Source: Coriobacteriaceae bacterium (lineage in GTDB: Bacteria > Actinomycetota > Coriobacteriia > Coriobacteriales > Coriobacteriaceae). From it: a DNA stretch of 16,742 nucleotides. The notes below the pieces were generated by a model, which saw only the letters and a program-made list of their open reading frames with translations, did not search any database and was not told the origin of the DNA. Made by a program: the position numbers and the translations under genes. Location: assembly GCA_902362275.1 (NCBI GenBank), contig CABIWB010000011.1, forward strand, positions 17,087 through 33,828, in the 5' to 3' direction. This document shows, one piece after another, positions 8,821-16,250 of this stretch (position 1 is its first letter; each line of letters starts with the position of its first letter).

Positions 8821-9681
8821 ATGATAATGGGCAAGTACGTAATCGTGGTTGGGTCTGGTTCGGATGTGACGCCGGAGCTCTGCGAACGCTACGGTATCGT
8901 GCGCGTACCTATGCATGTCACGATTGGTGACGAGACCGTCGAGGACGGCTCGATCGATCCGCTCGAGATTTATTCGCGCTGCAACGAGTTTGGCGTGATG
9001 CCCAAGACCAGCGGCTGCGCGCCGGCAGATTTTGCGCACGTGTACGATCGCATCCATGCCGAGCAGCCCGATGCGACTATTCTGCACCTTGCGTATTCCG
9101 AGGCCACGACCTGTTCGCATCAGTCCTCTAAGATTGCGGTTCAGGGGCGCGACTACGTGTTCTCCATGGACACGCGCTTTGTCTCGGTGGGCCAGTCGCT
9201 CGTTGTCGTCGAGACCGCCAAGTATATTGAGGCTCATCCCGATGCCACCGTTGACGAGATCTTTGCATTTACGAACTCCGTCATGGACCGCGTGTTGCTG
9301 GGTTTTGTTCCTACGGACCTTGCCTTCCTTAAGGCGGGCGGTCGCTTGTCCAACGTCGCATTCCTTGGTGCCCATCTGCTCAAGATTAAGCCCTGCATTG
9401 AGGTGACGGGCGGTAAGTTCGTGGCGACCAAGAAGTTCCGCGGTTCTATGCTCAAGTGCGCCCGCGCCTTCATTGACCACATGGTTGCGAAGGGCGAGAT
9501 TGACTACTCGCACATTGGCCTGGCGTATTCGGTGGGCCTTTCCCAGGAGCTGCGCGATGGCATGGAAGTCTATGCGCATGACCTGGGCTTTAAGGACGTT
9601 ACCTGGACTCAAGTCGGCGGCGTCATCTCGAGCCACTGTGGCCCGACCGCCTTCGGTGCGGTGCTCACGCTTAAGGCGTAA
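8821..9681 (+). CDS. DegV-family fatty-acid-binding protein
   Basis: About 286 residues with the DegV fold signature: an N-terminal VIVVGSGSDVTPE (in place of the usual TDSTSD), MPKTSGCAPADF, HLAYSEATTCSHQSS, SMDTRFVSVGQSLVV, and LAFLKAGGRLS. DegV proteins bind a single fatty acid; in Firmicutes some act as FakB subunits that present fatty acid to a kinase for phospholipid synthesis. No FakA-like kinase is in the window, so the exact role is open. Starts at 8821 and 8827 are both possible; DegV alignment favours MGKY at 8827, while the only weak purine-rich site (8809-8816) is better spaced for 8821. The frame is open back to 8716, but those 35 residues are cysteine/arginine-rich and unlike the family. 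Confidence 0.85.
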   Translation: MIMGKYVIVVGSGSDVTPELCERYGIVRVPMHVTIGDETVEDGSIDPLEIYSRCNEFGVMPKTSGCAPADFAHVYDRIHAEQPDATILHLAYSEATTCSHQSSKIAVQGRDYVFSMDTRFVSVGQSLVVVETAKYIEAHPDATVDEIFAFTNSVMDRVLLGFVPTDLAFLKAGGRLSNVAFLGAHLLKIKPCIEVTGGKFVATKKFRGSMLKCARAFIDHMVAKGEIDYSHIGLAYSVGLSQELRDGMEVYAHDLGFKDVTWTQVGGVISSHCGPTAFGAVLTLKA

Positions 9682-9759
9682 AGGCCGCAGGCGAGCGTTC
9701 TTCAGCCTGACATCTCGACGTAGACCCCAGCCATGGTGATGGGGGATAGATTAAAACGT

Positions 9760-9808
9760 GCCATTCTAGCCCGAGACGTTTAAACGCAAGCGCATGGGCT
9801 AGAATGGC
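9760..9808. repeat. Perfect 13-bp inverted repeat with inner palindrome before pflA
   Basis: GCCATTCTAGCCC (9760-9772) is exactly mirrored by GGGCTAGAATGGC (9796-9808). The 23-nt loop contains the 10-bp palindrome CGTTTAAACG (9777-9786). It is followed shortly by TTTTAATT. It could be the terminator of the DegV gene, an operator for pflA, or both; TAGAAT (9800-9805) inside the right arm could serve as a -10 box. Confidence 0.7.
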
Positions 9809-9855
9809 TCTGGCATTTTAATTGGTTGCATCCAAGGAGAGGCAAGGTAGCGGGA

Positions 9856-10674
9856 ATGGCTGAGATGACGCTTGAGGGTGTGGACGCTCGTCCTGAGGAT
9901 TCCGCATTTGCCCTAGGCCGCGTGCATTCAATCGAGACGATGGGAACGGTCGACGGACCCGGCATCCGCTTTGTGGTGTTTGTTCAGGGCTGTCCCATGC
10001 GCTGTGCGTATTGTCACAATCCCGATACTTGGTCGGTTAGCGGCGGCACCATGGTGACCGTCGAGCACCTTATGGACGAGTTCCAGAGTAACCATGAGTT
10101 TTACCGCAGCGGCGGAATTACGGTTTCGGGCGGCGAGCCACTTCTGCAGCCCGAGTTTTTGGCCGACCTGTTCCGTGCAATGCACAACAACCCCGATGGT
10201 CGTGTACATACCTGCATGGATAGCTGTGGCTACGCCTTCGACCCTCAGCATCCCGAGAAGTTCGATGCCGTTCTCAACGAGACCGACATGGTGCTGCTCG
10301 ACATCAAGCATGCCGATCCGGCTGAGCATAAAAAGCTGACCGGCTGCGATCCTGCACGTATCCTGGCGTTTGGCGATGAGCTTGCCCGTCGCAAGATCAA
10401 GGTCGTTATCCGCCACGTGGTTGTGCCGGGCATTACCGACACGGTGGAGGAGTGCGAGAAGCTCGGTCGCCTCATCGCTCCATGGCACAACGTGGTGGGC
10501 CTGGAAATGCTGCCATATCACACGATGGGTGTCGTCAAGTACGAGCAACTGGGCATTCCCTATAAGCTCGAGGGCGTGCCCCAGATGGATACCGCGCGCA
10601 TGCCCGAGCTGCGCAATGCCGTTATGACCGGCATGAAAAAGCGCCGTGCGGAGCTCAAAAACGCTATCGGATAG
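9856..10674 (+). CDS. pflA: Pyruvate formate-lyase activating enzyme (radical SAM)
   Basis: This 272-residue radical SAM enzyme places the glycyl radical on pyruvate formate-lyase. The iron-sulfur cluster motif CPMRCAYC (Cys46, Cys50, Cys53) follows VDGPGIRFVVFVQG, as in E. coli PflA. Later PflA features include HNPDTW, GGITVSGGEPLLQPEF, HTCMDSCGYA, VLLDIKH and VVPGITD. Its target here should be Gly58 of the separate small subunit (2378-2629), about 7 kb upstream. The usual arrangement places pflA next to pflB; here a sucrose/fructoside cassette and a DegV gene lie between. The N terminus is about 20 residues longer than in E. coli (246 residues). ATG 9856 is preferred; AAGG at 9844-9847 precedes it, while a stronger AAGGAGAGG (9834-9842) lies 13 nt away. 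Confidence 0.93.
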   Translation: MAEMTLEGVDARPEDSAFALGRVHSIETMGTVDGPGIRFVVFVQGCPMRCAYCHNPDTWSVSGGTMVTVEHLMDEFQSNHEFYRSGGITVSGGEPLLQPEFLADLFRAMHNNPDGRVHTCMDSCGYAFDPQHPEKFDAVLNETDMVLLDIKHADPAEHKKLTGCDPARILAFGDELARRKIKVVIRHVVVPGITDTVEECEKLGRLIAPWHNVVGLEMLPYHTMGVVKYEQLGIPYKLEGVPQMDTARMPELRNAVMTGMKKRRAELKNAIG

Positions 10675-10689
10675 CATGCCATTTTCGTT

Positions 10690-10730
10690 CCCCAAGGGCA
10701 CTCATTGGGGACAGACTTAAATGAGTGCCC
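10690..10730. repeat. REP-like element with two exclusive hairpins
   Basis: GGGCACTCATT (10696-10706) pairs perfectly with AATGAGTGCCC (10720-10730), while CCCCAA (10690-10695) pairs with TTGGGG (10705-10710). The two stems compete. The TGGGGACAGACTTAA core resembles short intergenic repeats I know from Coriobacteriia and other Gram-positive genomes; only one copy is in this window. Confidence 0.5.
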
Positions 10731-10873
10731 CTGGGCACCTAGTTGATTGCTAAAGAGCCCCGTCCTTAAAAGACTGCTCTCTGGGTTGCGGTGAGATGCG
10801 CAACAGAATCGTGCCATTTGGATAAATACGCTTGTGGTTTCTTTAAAGACACCTTAAACGCTGCTGAATATCT

Positions 10874-10901
10874 TTGGAAAGAAATGCCTGCTCGGTATCA
10901 T
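10874..10901 (+). promoter_or_regulatory. Candidate promoter of the serine hydrolase gene
   Basis: TTGGAA (10874-10879) and TATCAT (10896-10901) are separated by 16 nt. Transcription would start near 10908, downstream of the ATG at 10900, which supports the GTG at 10939 as the true start of the next gene. Confidence 0.4.
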
Positions 10902-10938
10902 GCTGCTCGTATATAAACGGTGGCAGTCAGGAGACCAC

Positions 10939-12057
10939 GTGCGAAACATCGCATCGCGGGACGAGTATGTGCCGCAGCATGGCAGCAGATATAAGACGAA
11001 GGGCACGTCTTCGCGTGGCCTTGCCGGCGCTCGCATCCGCGTGAGGAAGATTGCCGCTATTGGGATGCTAACGTCGGCGGTTATTATCCTCGGAATTACC
11101 GTTAAAACCTACGCCTCGGAGCGAACGGGGCGCCCAGATGCGTCAACGGTACAGCTGCAAAACGAGAAGGTTTCAAAGTCCAAAGCGTCGGCAGATCAAG
11201 CTCTGTCGACGGCAGATCTCAAGACGAGACTTTCGAAGGCGGACTTCAACGATATCCCTTCGGGTGATACCGTTCGGACCTTCTCGTTGGTGGATAACAA
11301 GACTCCTGCCTTGGAGGATGAGAGCCTTGCCTCGCTCCAGGATGCCCTGTGTCGGGCGCAGGAGCTGGGTGAAGTGGGCGTAGTGTTCTACGACCTATCG
11401 AGCGGTAGAGGCGTGACGTATAACGCCGATGCCGAGGTGTATGGAGCGAGCAGTTACAAGGCGCTGTATGCGCTCTATATTTGCGAGACGTTGGTCGAAT
11501 CGGGTCAGGTGTCGCTCGATTGGCCTTTAGCCACGTATGGTGGTTACAGTATGGGCTGGCAGGCGGTGCGCGACCTGATCGAGACCGCGGTCGTTAATTC
11601 GGATAACGATTCGTTTATTGCGTTACGCGCGGCGTTTGACCATGATGGCTATGAGGATTGGATTGCCAATCTGGGTGTTGATGACGAAACGGCACTGGAT
11701 CCGATGAGTGATTTTCCGACCTACTGCCCGCGCACTTCTGCGAGGTTATGGCGTGAGATGAGCGAGTATCTGAGCATGGATACCGAGACTTCACAGTGGT
11801 TGTCGGGCCTTCTGGCATCAACATCGCGCTCGTTTATTCGCGATGGCATTGCGGACGAGCAGGTTTTGGTGCGCAACAAGGCAGGCTGGATTAGCGAGGA
11901 TGGTTACTATTCGACATGCGATGCAGGCCTCATCGACATCGATGGCCGTACCTATGTCATGAGCGTCATGACATCGATGCCGTGGAGTGACCGTTCGAGC
12001 GAGGTTACGGCCGCGATTGCAAAGGCTCTGTTTGATACGCGAGCTGCACTGGCTTAG
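10939..12057 (+). CDS. Membrane-anchored serine hydrolase of the class A beta-lactamase fold
   Basis: A 372-residue protein with a basic cytoplasmic N terminus (1-37), one transmembrane segment (about 37-56, IAAIGMLTSAVIILGITVKT), a linker, and an extracellular class A beta-lactamase-like domain. The catalytic motifs are Ser171-Ser-Tyr-Lys174 (SxxK), Ser221-Asp222-Asn223 (SDN) and Lys314-Ala-Gly316 in place of KTG. I see no clear Glu166 equivalent, so beta-lactam hydrolysis is doubtful. A cell-wall or peptidoglycan-related role is possible. The GTG at 10939 has AGGAG (10929-10933) five nt before it; the longer ATG at 10900 lies within the putative promoter. Translation from GTG starts MRNIASRDEY. 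The next gene, mtnN, begins 78 nt downstream. Confidence 0.8.
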   Translation: MRNIASRDEYVPQHGSRYKTKGTSSRGLAGARIRVRKIAAIGMLTSAVIILGITVKTYASERTGRPDASTVQLQNEKVSKSKASADQALSTADLKTRLSKADFNDIPSGDTVRTFSLVDNKTPALEDESLASLQDALCRAQELGEVGVVFYDLSSGRGVTYNADAEVYGASSYKALYALYICETLVESGQVSLDWPLATYGGYSMGWQAVRDLIETAVVNSDNDSFIALRAAFDHDGYEDWIANLGVDDETALDPMSDFPTYCPRTSARLWREMSEYLSMDTETSQWLSGLLASTSRSFIRDGIADEQVLVRNKAGWISEDGYYSTCDAGLIDIDGRTYVMSVMTSMPWSDRSSEVTAAIAKALFDTRAALA

Positions 12058-12135
12058 CGTGTTCGTTTGGCGAGGTCAAACAAAATGCTGGTACCATACC
12101 TTGGTTGAGAATTTCGTATAGGTTTGGGGAATGGT

Positions 12136-12876
12136 ATGGCTACCATCGCGATTATCGGTGCGCTCGAAAAAGAAATCATGCAGATTAAGGAAGAGCTGAG
12201 CGACGTTTGCGAGGCACGGGAGGCAGGCTTGACCGTTGTGAGCGGTGAGCTCGACGGCCTGACGGTTGTCGCCACAACGGCGGGTATGGGCACGGTGAAC
12301 GCCGCCGCTGCAACACAGCACCTCATTAGCAAGTATGCTCCGCAGGCTGTTGTGTTTTCGGGCATTGCGGGCGGTTTGAACCCCAAGCTCCATATCGACG
12401 ACGTGGTCATTGGCAAACGCCTACGCTATCTGGATACCGATACCGCGCTTATCGCCGAGTCCGCACCGGGGCTCGAGGAGTTTGGCTCGACGCCCGCGCT
12501 GGTCGATATTGCCGCCGACGTGCTTGCTGAGCGTGGGTTTGTTGACGCTTCGAAAAATGCAGTCGCTTCGAACGAGGGCACCAAGCAGTTCCTGGTCGGC
12601 ACGATTGCCACGGGTAACCGCTTTGTGACGGGCGCCACCATGCGCAACGACGCTATCGAGGCGACGCATGCCGATTGTGTCGGCATGGAGGGCGCGGCAA
12701 TTGCCCATGTCGCAACCAAAAATGGTGTCGATTGCCTGGTGTTGCGCGCTATCAGCGATAATTGTGACGAGGCGTACGATGCAATTTGCGAGCGCGAGTT
12801 CGATCTGTTCGAGTACGCGCGTGTCGCAAGTGACATCACACTCGATATCGTCCGCCGCATTGCCGCTGCGCAATAG
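12136..12876 (+). CDS. mtnN: 5'-methylthioadenosine/S-adenosylhomocysteine nucleosidase
   Basis: This 246-residue cytosolic enzyme cleaves adenine from methylthioadenosine and S-adenosylhomocysteine, feeding methionine salvage and the activated methyl cycle. The start, IAIIGALEKEI, aligns with IGIIGAMEEEV of E. coli MtnN (Pfs), with Glu13 as the catalytic position. Further matches are VFSGIAGGLNPKL, IATGNRFVTG, MEGAAIAHVA and the catalytic Asp in VLRAISD. Length is close to E. coli (232). The ATG at 12136 has GGGGA (12126-12130) before it. engB follows after 38 nt and may be co-transcribed. Confidence 0.95.
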   Translation: MATIAIIGALEKEIMQIKEELSDVCEAREAGLTVVSGELDGLTVVATTAGMGTVNAAAATQHLISKYAPQAVVFSGIAGGLNPKLHIDDVVIGKRLRYLDTDTALIAESAPGLEEFGSTPALVDIAADVLAERGFVDASKNAVASNEGTKQFLVGTIATGNRFVTGATMRNDAIEATHADCVGMEGAAIAHVATKNGVDCLVLRAISDNCDEAYDAICEREFDLFEYARVASDITLDIVRRIAAAQ

Positions 12877-12914
12877 CGCGTCTATTTGTAAGAACCTACG
12901 ACCAAGGAGTGTCC

Positions 12915-13505
12915 ATGGCCGATTCCATTAACTATCAGCTTGCCAAGTTCGTTGCCAGCTACGGCAAGGTTTCGCAGATTCCCGAGTCCACCTGCCCTGA
13001 GGTGAGCTTCGTCGGCCGCTCCAACGTGGGCAAGTCCTCCATCATGAACAAGCTATTTGGCCGCAAGAACTTGGTCAAGGTTTCGAGCACGCCGGGCAAG
13101 ACGAGCAACATCAATTTCTTCGAGGCCGACGACGTGCACTTTGTGGACCTGCCGGGCTACGGTTTCGCCCGTCGTTCCAAGGCCGAGCGCGACCGCTGGG
13201 CCGAGCTTATCGGCGACTTCTTCGACTCAGAGCGCAGCTTTAACCTGGTTGTGTCGCTGGTGGACATTCGCCACGACCCCAGTAAACTCGACCATGACAT
13301 GATCGACTACCTGCAGGGCAACGAGTTCAACTTTATCGTCTGCCTCACCAAAGCCGACAAGCTCAGCCGCACCCAGCAGGCCCGCCAGGCAGCAGCCATC
13401 AAAAAGCAGCTCAACGTCCCGGCCGAGAACGTGATCATCACAAGCTCCCAGACCGGTACCGGCATCGATGAACTCAAGCGCCGCATCGCCGAGGCTTGCC
13501 TCTAA
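12915..13505 (+). CDS. engB: Ribosome biogenesis GTP-binding protein EngB (YsxC/YihA)
   Basis: A 196-residue GTPase needed for large ribosomal subunit assembly. The GTPase motifs are clear: G1 GRSNVGKSS (residues 34-42), G2-region threonine in STPGKTSNINFF, G3 DLPGYGF, G4 TKADKL and G5-like SSQTGTG. Length fits the family. The ATG at 12915 follows AAGGAG (12904-12909) with 5-nt spacing. It lies 38 nt after mtnN. The inverted repeat at 13542-13588, followed by five T, probably ends its transcript. Confidence 0.95.
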   Translation: MADSINYQLAKFVASYGKVSQIPESTCPEVSFVGRSNVGKSSIMNKLFGRKNLVKVSSTPGKTSNINFFEADDVHFVDLPGYGFARRSKAERDRWAELIGDFFDSERSFNLVVSLVDIRHDPSKLDHDMIDYLQGNEFNFIVCLTKADKLSRTQQARQAAAIKKQLNVPAENVIITSSQTGTGIDELKRRIAEACL

Positions 13506-13541
13506 TAAGGGCTCTTGGCAGGCAATAGTTTGCATCCATCT

Positions 13542-13592
13542 ATATCACCCCAGTGATAGTTATTGCTACACTATCACTGGGGTGATATTTTT
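13542..13592 (+). promoter_or_regulatory. Double-palindrome operator/promoter of the DUF3990-HTH pair, also engB terminator
   Basis: An 18-bp perfect inverted repeat: ATATCACCCCAGTGATAG (13542-13559) and its mirror (13571-13588), 11-nt loop, then TTTTT to 13592, so on the engB mRNA it can form an intrinsic terminator. Each arm is itself a palindrome, TATCAC-CCCA-GTGATA, resembling an XRE/phage-repressor operator. Between them is an extended -10, TGCTACACT (13564-13572). Two operators flanking the promoter fit autoregulation by the HTH protein at 14256-14954. Confidence 0.8.
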
Positions 13593-13606
13593 GTTTGGAG
13601 GTCGAT

Positions 13607-14290
13607 ATGGAGCTTTGGCACGGGTCGGAGGTTGTTGTCGAGCATCCGTCGTTGGATAAATGCAGACAATTCAATGACTATGGGTGTGGGTTTTATTGCA
13701 CGCCACATGAGGAAATGGCAATGGAGTGGGCATGTCGGACCGAGTCCGATGGTATCGCGAATCGATATGAGCTCGATATTGATGGTCTCGCGGTCTTGGA
13801 TTTGGAGTCCGGGGAGTTTTCAATCCTCAATTGGCTTGCGATTTTGGCTAACAATAGGGAGTTCAATGTTTCGACACCGCTAGCGCGCGAAGGACTTCGT
13901 TATCTGCTGGATAACTGCCTGATTGATATTTCTCCCTATGACGTTATTCGAGGCTATCGCGCCGACGATTCCTATTTCTCGTTTGCAAGACAGTTTGTCA
14001 ACGGCATGATTTCGCTCAGGCAATTGCAGCGCATTATGTTTTTGGGGGATTTGGGCATTCAATATGCGCTTATGAGTGAGCGTGCGTTCTCAGCAATCAG
14101 ATTCTGCGAATGGAAGCAGGCGTTGGGATCTGAGTATTATCCCAAGCGCTTTAAGCGAGAGCAGAACGCGCGGCGCAAGTACTTGGAAACTGTGAATGGA
14201 TTCGACTCTGAGGGTGTCTACATTAGGGATTTAATGGCAGGGAGGGTTGATTTAAATGATCCAAGAGTTAACGGATTGTGGGCCGAGTAG
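13607..14290 (+). CDS. DUF3990-family protein, putative ADP-ribosyltransferase-like toxin
   Basis: A 227-residue cytosolic protein I assign to DUF3990 from its signature pattern. It starts MELWHGSE (His5), continues DYGCGFYCTPHEEMAMEWA (Tyr30), and holds GYRADDSYFSFARQF (116-130) and LGDLGIQYALMSERAF (Gln152), ending with a conserved-looking charged tail. The H...Y arrangement recalls the ADP-ribosyltransferase fold, as in DarT-like and PARP-like proteins; this is family knowledge plus inference, not shown here. It overlaps the next gene by 35 nt and shares its operator-promoter, as in toxin-antitoxin pairs. The ATG at 13607 has GGAGG (13597-13601) five nt before it. Base composition is lower in GC than engB upstream, suggesting transfer. 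It could instead be a phage-defence effector. Confidence 0.72.
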   Translation: MELWHGSEVVVEHPSLDKCRQFNDYGCGFYCTPHEEMAMEWACRTESDGIANRYELDIDGLAVLDLESGEFSILNWLAILANNREFNVSTPLAREGLRYLLDNCLIDISPYDVIRGYRADDSYFSFARQFVNGMISLRQLQRIMFLGDLGIQYALMSERAFSAIRFCEWKQALGSEYYPKRFKREQNARRKYLETVNGFDSEGVYIRDLMAGRVDLNDPRVNGLWAE

Positions 14291-14954
14291 AACATACCCC
14301 GTCTACTATCTCGAGGATGCAATGAACAATCTCGGCGACTGCTTTGACTATGCCGTTAACGATTATGGAGCAGAAGGATCGGAAGTTGCTGAACTCTTTT
14401 GCCTGAGCGGCGTAGCTCGCGAGTTCGAACGCGGCAACGCATGGGTAGTGTCGGGAAAATCGGGCGTTGAGCTGTTCGCGCTTATCGCCGAAAGGTCGGG
14501 CTATCAATCAAGGCCGATGCCAAATCGAACCTACCGATTCGAAAAGACACCGGAATATTGGACAGGCTGGATATTGGCATACCTTCAGTGGCGCCTAGGA
14601 GAGTCTTTCGAAGATTTGCTGCATGTCGTTCCATTTGATGTGCTACGCAGTCTGTACTACCCCTGGCACGAAGCCTCGGAGGAACGTGTGGCTCGCCTCG
14701 TCTGCGATATGGCGAAGAAAGCGTCCAGGCGAACAAAACTTGCGTTAGCAAGAAAGAAGCTTAAGAAAACCCAACAAGACCTGGCATACGAATCAGGCGT
14801 ATCGCTCCGCTCAATCCAAATGTACGAACAGCGCCAACGAAACATCAACGAAGCCTCGGTAACAACCGTAAGAGCTATAGCAAAAGCCCTCCACTGTAAC
14901 ATCGAAGACCTCCTAGAACCAGTCTTCGAATACAAAGAAACAAGCGCCGCCTAA
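14256..14954 (+). CDS. XRE-type HTH protein with N-terminal unknown domain, putative antitoxin
   Basis: A 232-residue protein. The C-terminal 161-222 is a typical XRE/Cro-CI helix-turn-helix (LKKTQQDLAYESGVSLRSIQ, then IAKALHCNIEDLLEP). The N-terminal 150 residues are of no family I can name; they contain CLSGVAREFERGNAWVVSGK and a tryptophan/tyrosine-rich stretch, EYWTGWILAYLQWRLGESF. The gene begins inside the DUF3990 gene (35-nt overlap), with GGGAGGG (14240-14246) nine nt before the ATG, so translation is probably coupled. A role as antitoxin and autorepressor binding the twin palindromes at 13542-13588 is inference from this layout. The 3' end uses rare AT-rich codons (ATA, AGA, CTA) unlike the neighbours. 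Confidence 0.75.
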   Translation: MIQELTDCGPSRTYPVYYLEDAMNNLGDCFDYAVNDYGAEGSEVAELFCLSGVAREFERGNAWVVSGKSGVELFALIAERSGYQSRPMPNRTYRFEKTPEYWTGWILAYLQWRLGESFEDLLHVVPFDVLRSLYYPWHEASEERVARLVCDMAKKASRRTKLALARKKLKKTQQDLAYESGVSLRSIQMYEQRQRNINEASVTTVRAIAKALHCNIEDLLEPVFEYKETSAA

Positions 14955-14974
14955 AGGGGATTCTGGCCACTGAT

Positions 14975-15010
14975 TGCTCAACTTGTGGTTCACCAAGGGC
15001 AATTTGAGCA
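14975..15010. repeat. Imperfect hairpin after the HTH gene
   Basis: TGCTCAA (14975-14981) pairs with TTGAGCA (15004-15010), and CTTGTGG with CCAAG inside. No U-tract follows. Meaning unclear. Confidence 0.4.
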
Positions 15011-15077
15011 GCGAAGCCGGCTGTCTCGTTGGAGCGTGCAGGCCTTGTTGATATTTAAATCCGCTTTTATATTGAAA

Positions 15078-15114
15078 TGCCCCGCCAAGCTAAAGTGCTC
15101 GGCGGGGCAATTTT
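15078..15114 (+). terminator. Intrinsic terminator of the DUF3990-HTH pair
   Basis: TGCCCCGCC (15078-15086) pairs with GGCGGGGCA (15101-15109), with an inner AGC/GCT pair and TAAAGT loop, followed by ATTTT. AAA precedes the stem on the other side, so it may work in both directions and also end the minus-strand gene at 15192-16205. Confidence 0.85.
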
Positions 15115-15191
15115 CGATTGACGATGCTGCCAGGGGTTGAGTTTTAATATATCGCGAGTAAGAGGCGTCTGAATTTAGTAATCAAAGAAAA

Positions 15192-16205
15192 TTATTCAAT
15201 TCGAGCGCTTAGCCAGTACTCTCCATTCGAAGCTACGATTGCATACGTAATTCCATTTTTGACAGTTGGCGTATCTACGCAGGCAGCACCAACTTCCTTG
15301 GCGTCTGAAAACGAAAGTGTTGGATCGATTGCTTGTATAGTTGCCAATGCTGTCGCCGCGGCATAGTCGGAGTTTTCGAAGTACATGACTATGTTTTTGA
15401 AGCAGTTTTCGGATCCAAGATAGCTGAGTAGCACCGGGTTACTCGAGTCCGAAAAGAAGCCTCCAATACCGGCAATCTTTGAACCGTTTTTGATCTGAAG
15501 TTCGAGCCCCATGCCGCTATCGTCTAGTTCGTAATCCGCATTCATGCTGCTGCAATTGGGGATATCGGAGAATTCCTCGTTAAGTCGATCAATAAAGCCT
15601 TTTGGGGAAATTGAAAACTTTCCGTCGCCAAGAAAAGATGTGATTTCCTTCTCGTTGCGGGTGTCAACGACCTCTCCGCATTTTTCGCATTCTCGTATTT
15701 CCTTTGAGGTGGCGTCCACGTAGTCAACTTCGGTAGTCCACGAGCCCGGTTGATGCCCAAGGGGTTCCCCCTCGGTTTTACCGCAGCGTTGACAGGTCTT
15801 CGGAACCGTGCACGTTGCTTCTTCCCATTCGTGTCCAAGCGGTCCCCCCTCGGTTTTGCCGCAACTTTTACATGTGCGAGGGCTTGTACAGGTTGCATTG
15901 GCCCATAGCTTGTGAGTGCAAAACAACTGAGGAAACATCATGGGCAAACTGAAGATGATGACAACTGCCACGGCAGCTGCGATTGCCGCTCGTTTTTTAT
16001 TGCCTAATTTATGAATGGCCCGCGTTAGAAGTGAGTCGTTTTCTTCATTTTTGCGTGCGCCGTCATCTTCGTTTGATGGCGGAATTTCAGAGGAGGGGGT
16101 GTCGCTAGCACCATCAGAAAACTGCTCGGCTTTGAAATCTGGCTTCCGTTCGTCGGACTCACTGAGTGCCTTTTCCTCGTCGGGCTCCTTCATCTCGTCA
16201 TTCAT
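15192..16205 (-). CDS. Membrane protein with cysteine-rich CxxC repeats, unknown function
   Basis: A 337-residue protein. Residues 1-70 are acidic and low-complexity, with no signal peptide. A basic stretch (GNKKRA) precedes one transmembrane segment (about 72-92, AAIAAAVAVVIIFSLPMMF). Residues 96-151 are two 26-residue copies of a cysteine-rich unit (ATCTSPRTCKSCGKTEG and ATCTVPKTCQRCGKTEG, each followed by PLGH), with a third partial copy (CEKCG, 173-177). Such CxxC units look like zinc-ribbon-type modules seen in surface proteins of gut Gram-positives. The C-terminal 150 residues are an unrecognised globular domain, probably extracellular. The ATG at 16205 follows GGAAGGAG with a long 11-nt spacing. 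It is divergent from the XRE gene at 16306, with the palindrome at 16279-16301 between them. Confidence 0.75.
   Translation of the reverse strand: MNDEMKEPDEEKALSESDERKPDFKAEQFSDGASDTPSSEIPPSNEDDGARKNEENDSLLTRAIHKLGNKKRAAIAAAVAVVIIFSLPMMFPQLFCTHKLWANATCTSPRTCKSCGKTEGGPLGHEWEEATCTVPKTCQRCGKTEGEPLGHQPGSWTTEVDYVDATSKEIRECEKCGEVVDTRNEKEITSFLGDGKFSISPKGFIDRLNEEFSDIPNCSSMNADYELDDSGMGLELQIKNGSKIAGIGGFFSDSSNPVLLSYLGSENCFKNIVMYFENSDYAAATALATIQAIDPTLSFSDAKEVGAACVDTPTVKNGITYAIVASNGEYWLSARIE
15756..15911 (-). repeat. Two-copy 78-bp in-frame direct repeat
   Basis: The region encoding residues 99-150 of the membrane protein is two 78-bp units in tandem. The units share most residues (ATCT.P.TC..CGKTEG.PLGH) but differ in DNA sequence, so the duplication is not recent. 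Confidence 0.7.
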
Positions 16206-16250
16206 GTTTATCGAGGCTCCTTCCTAGCTATGAATCTGCAATGGGCATTT

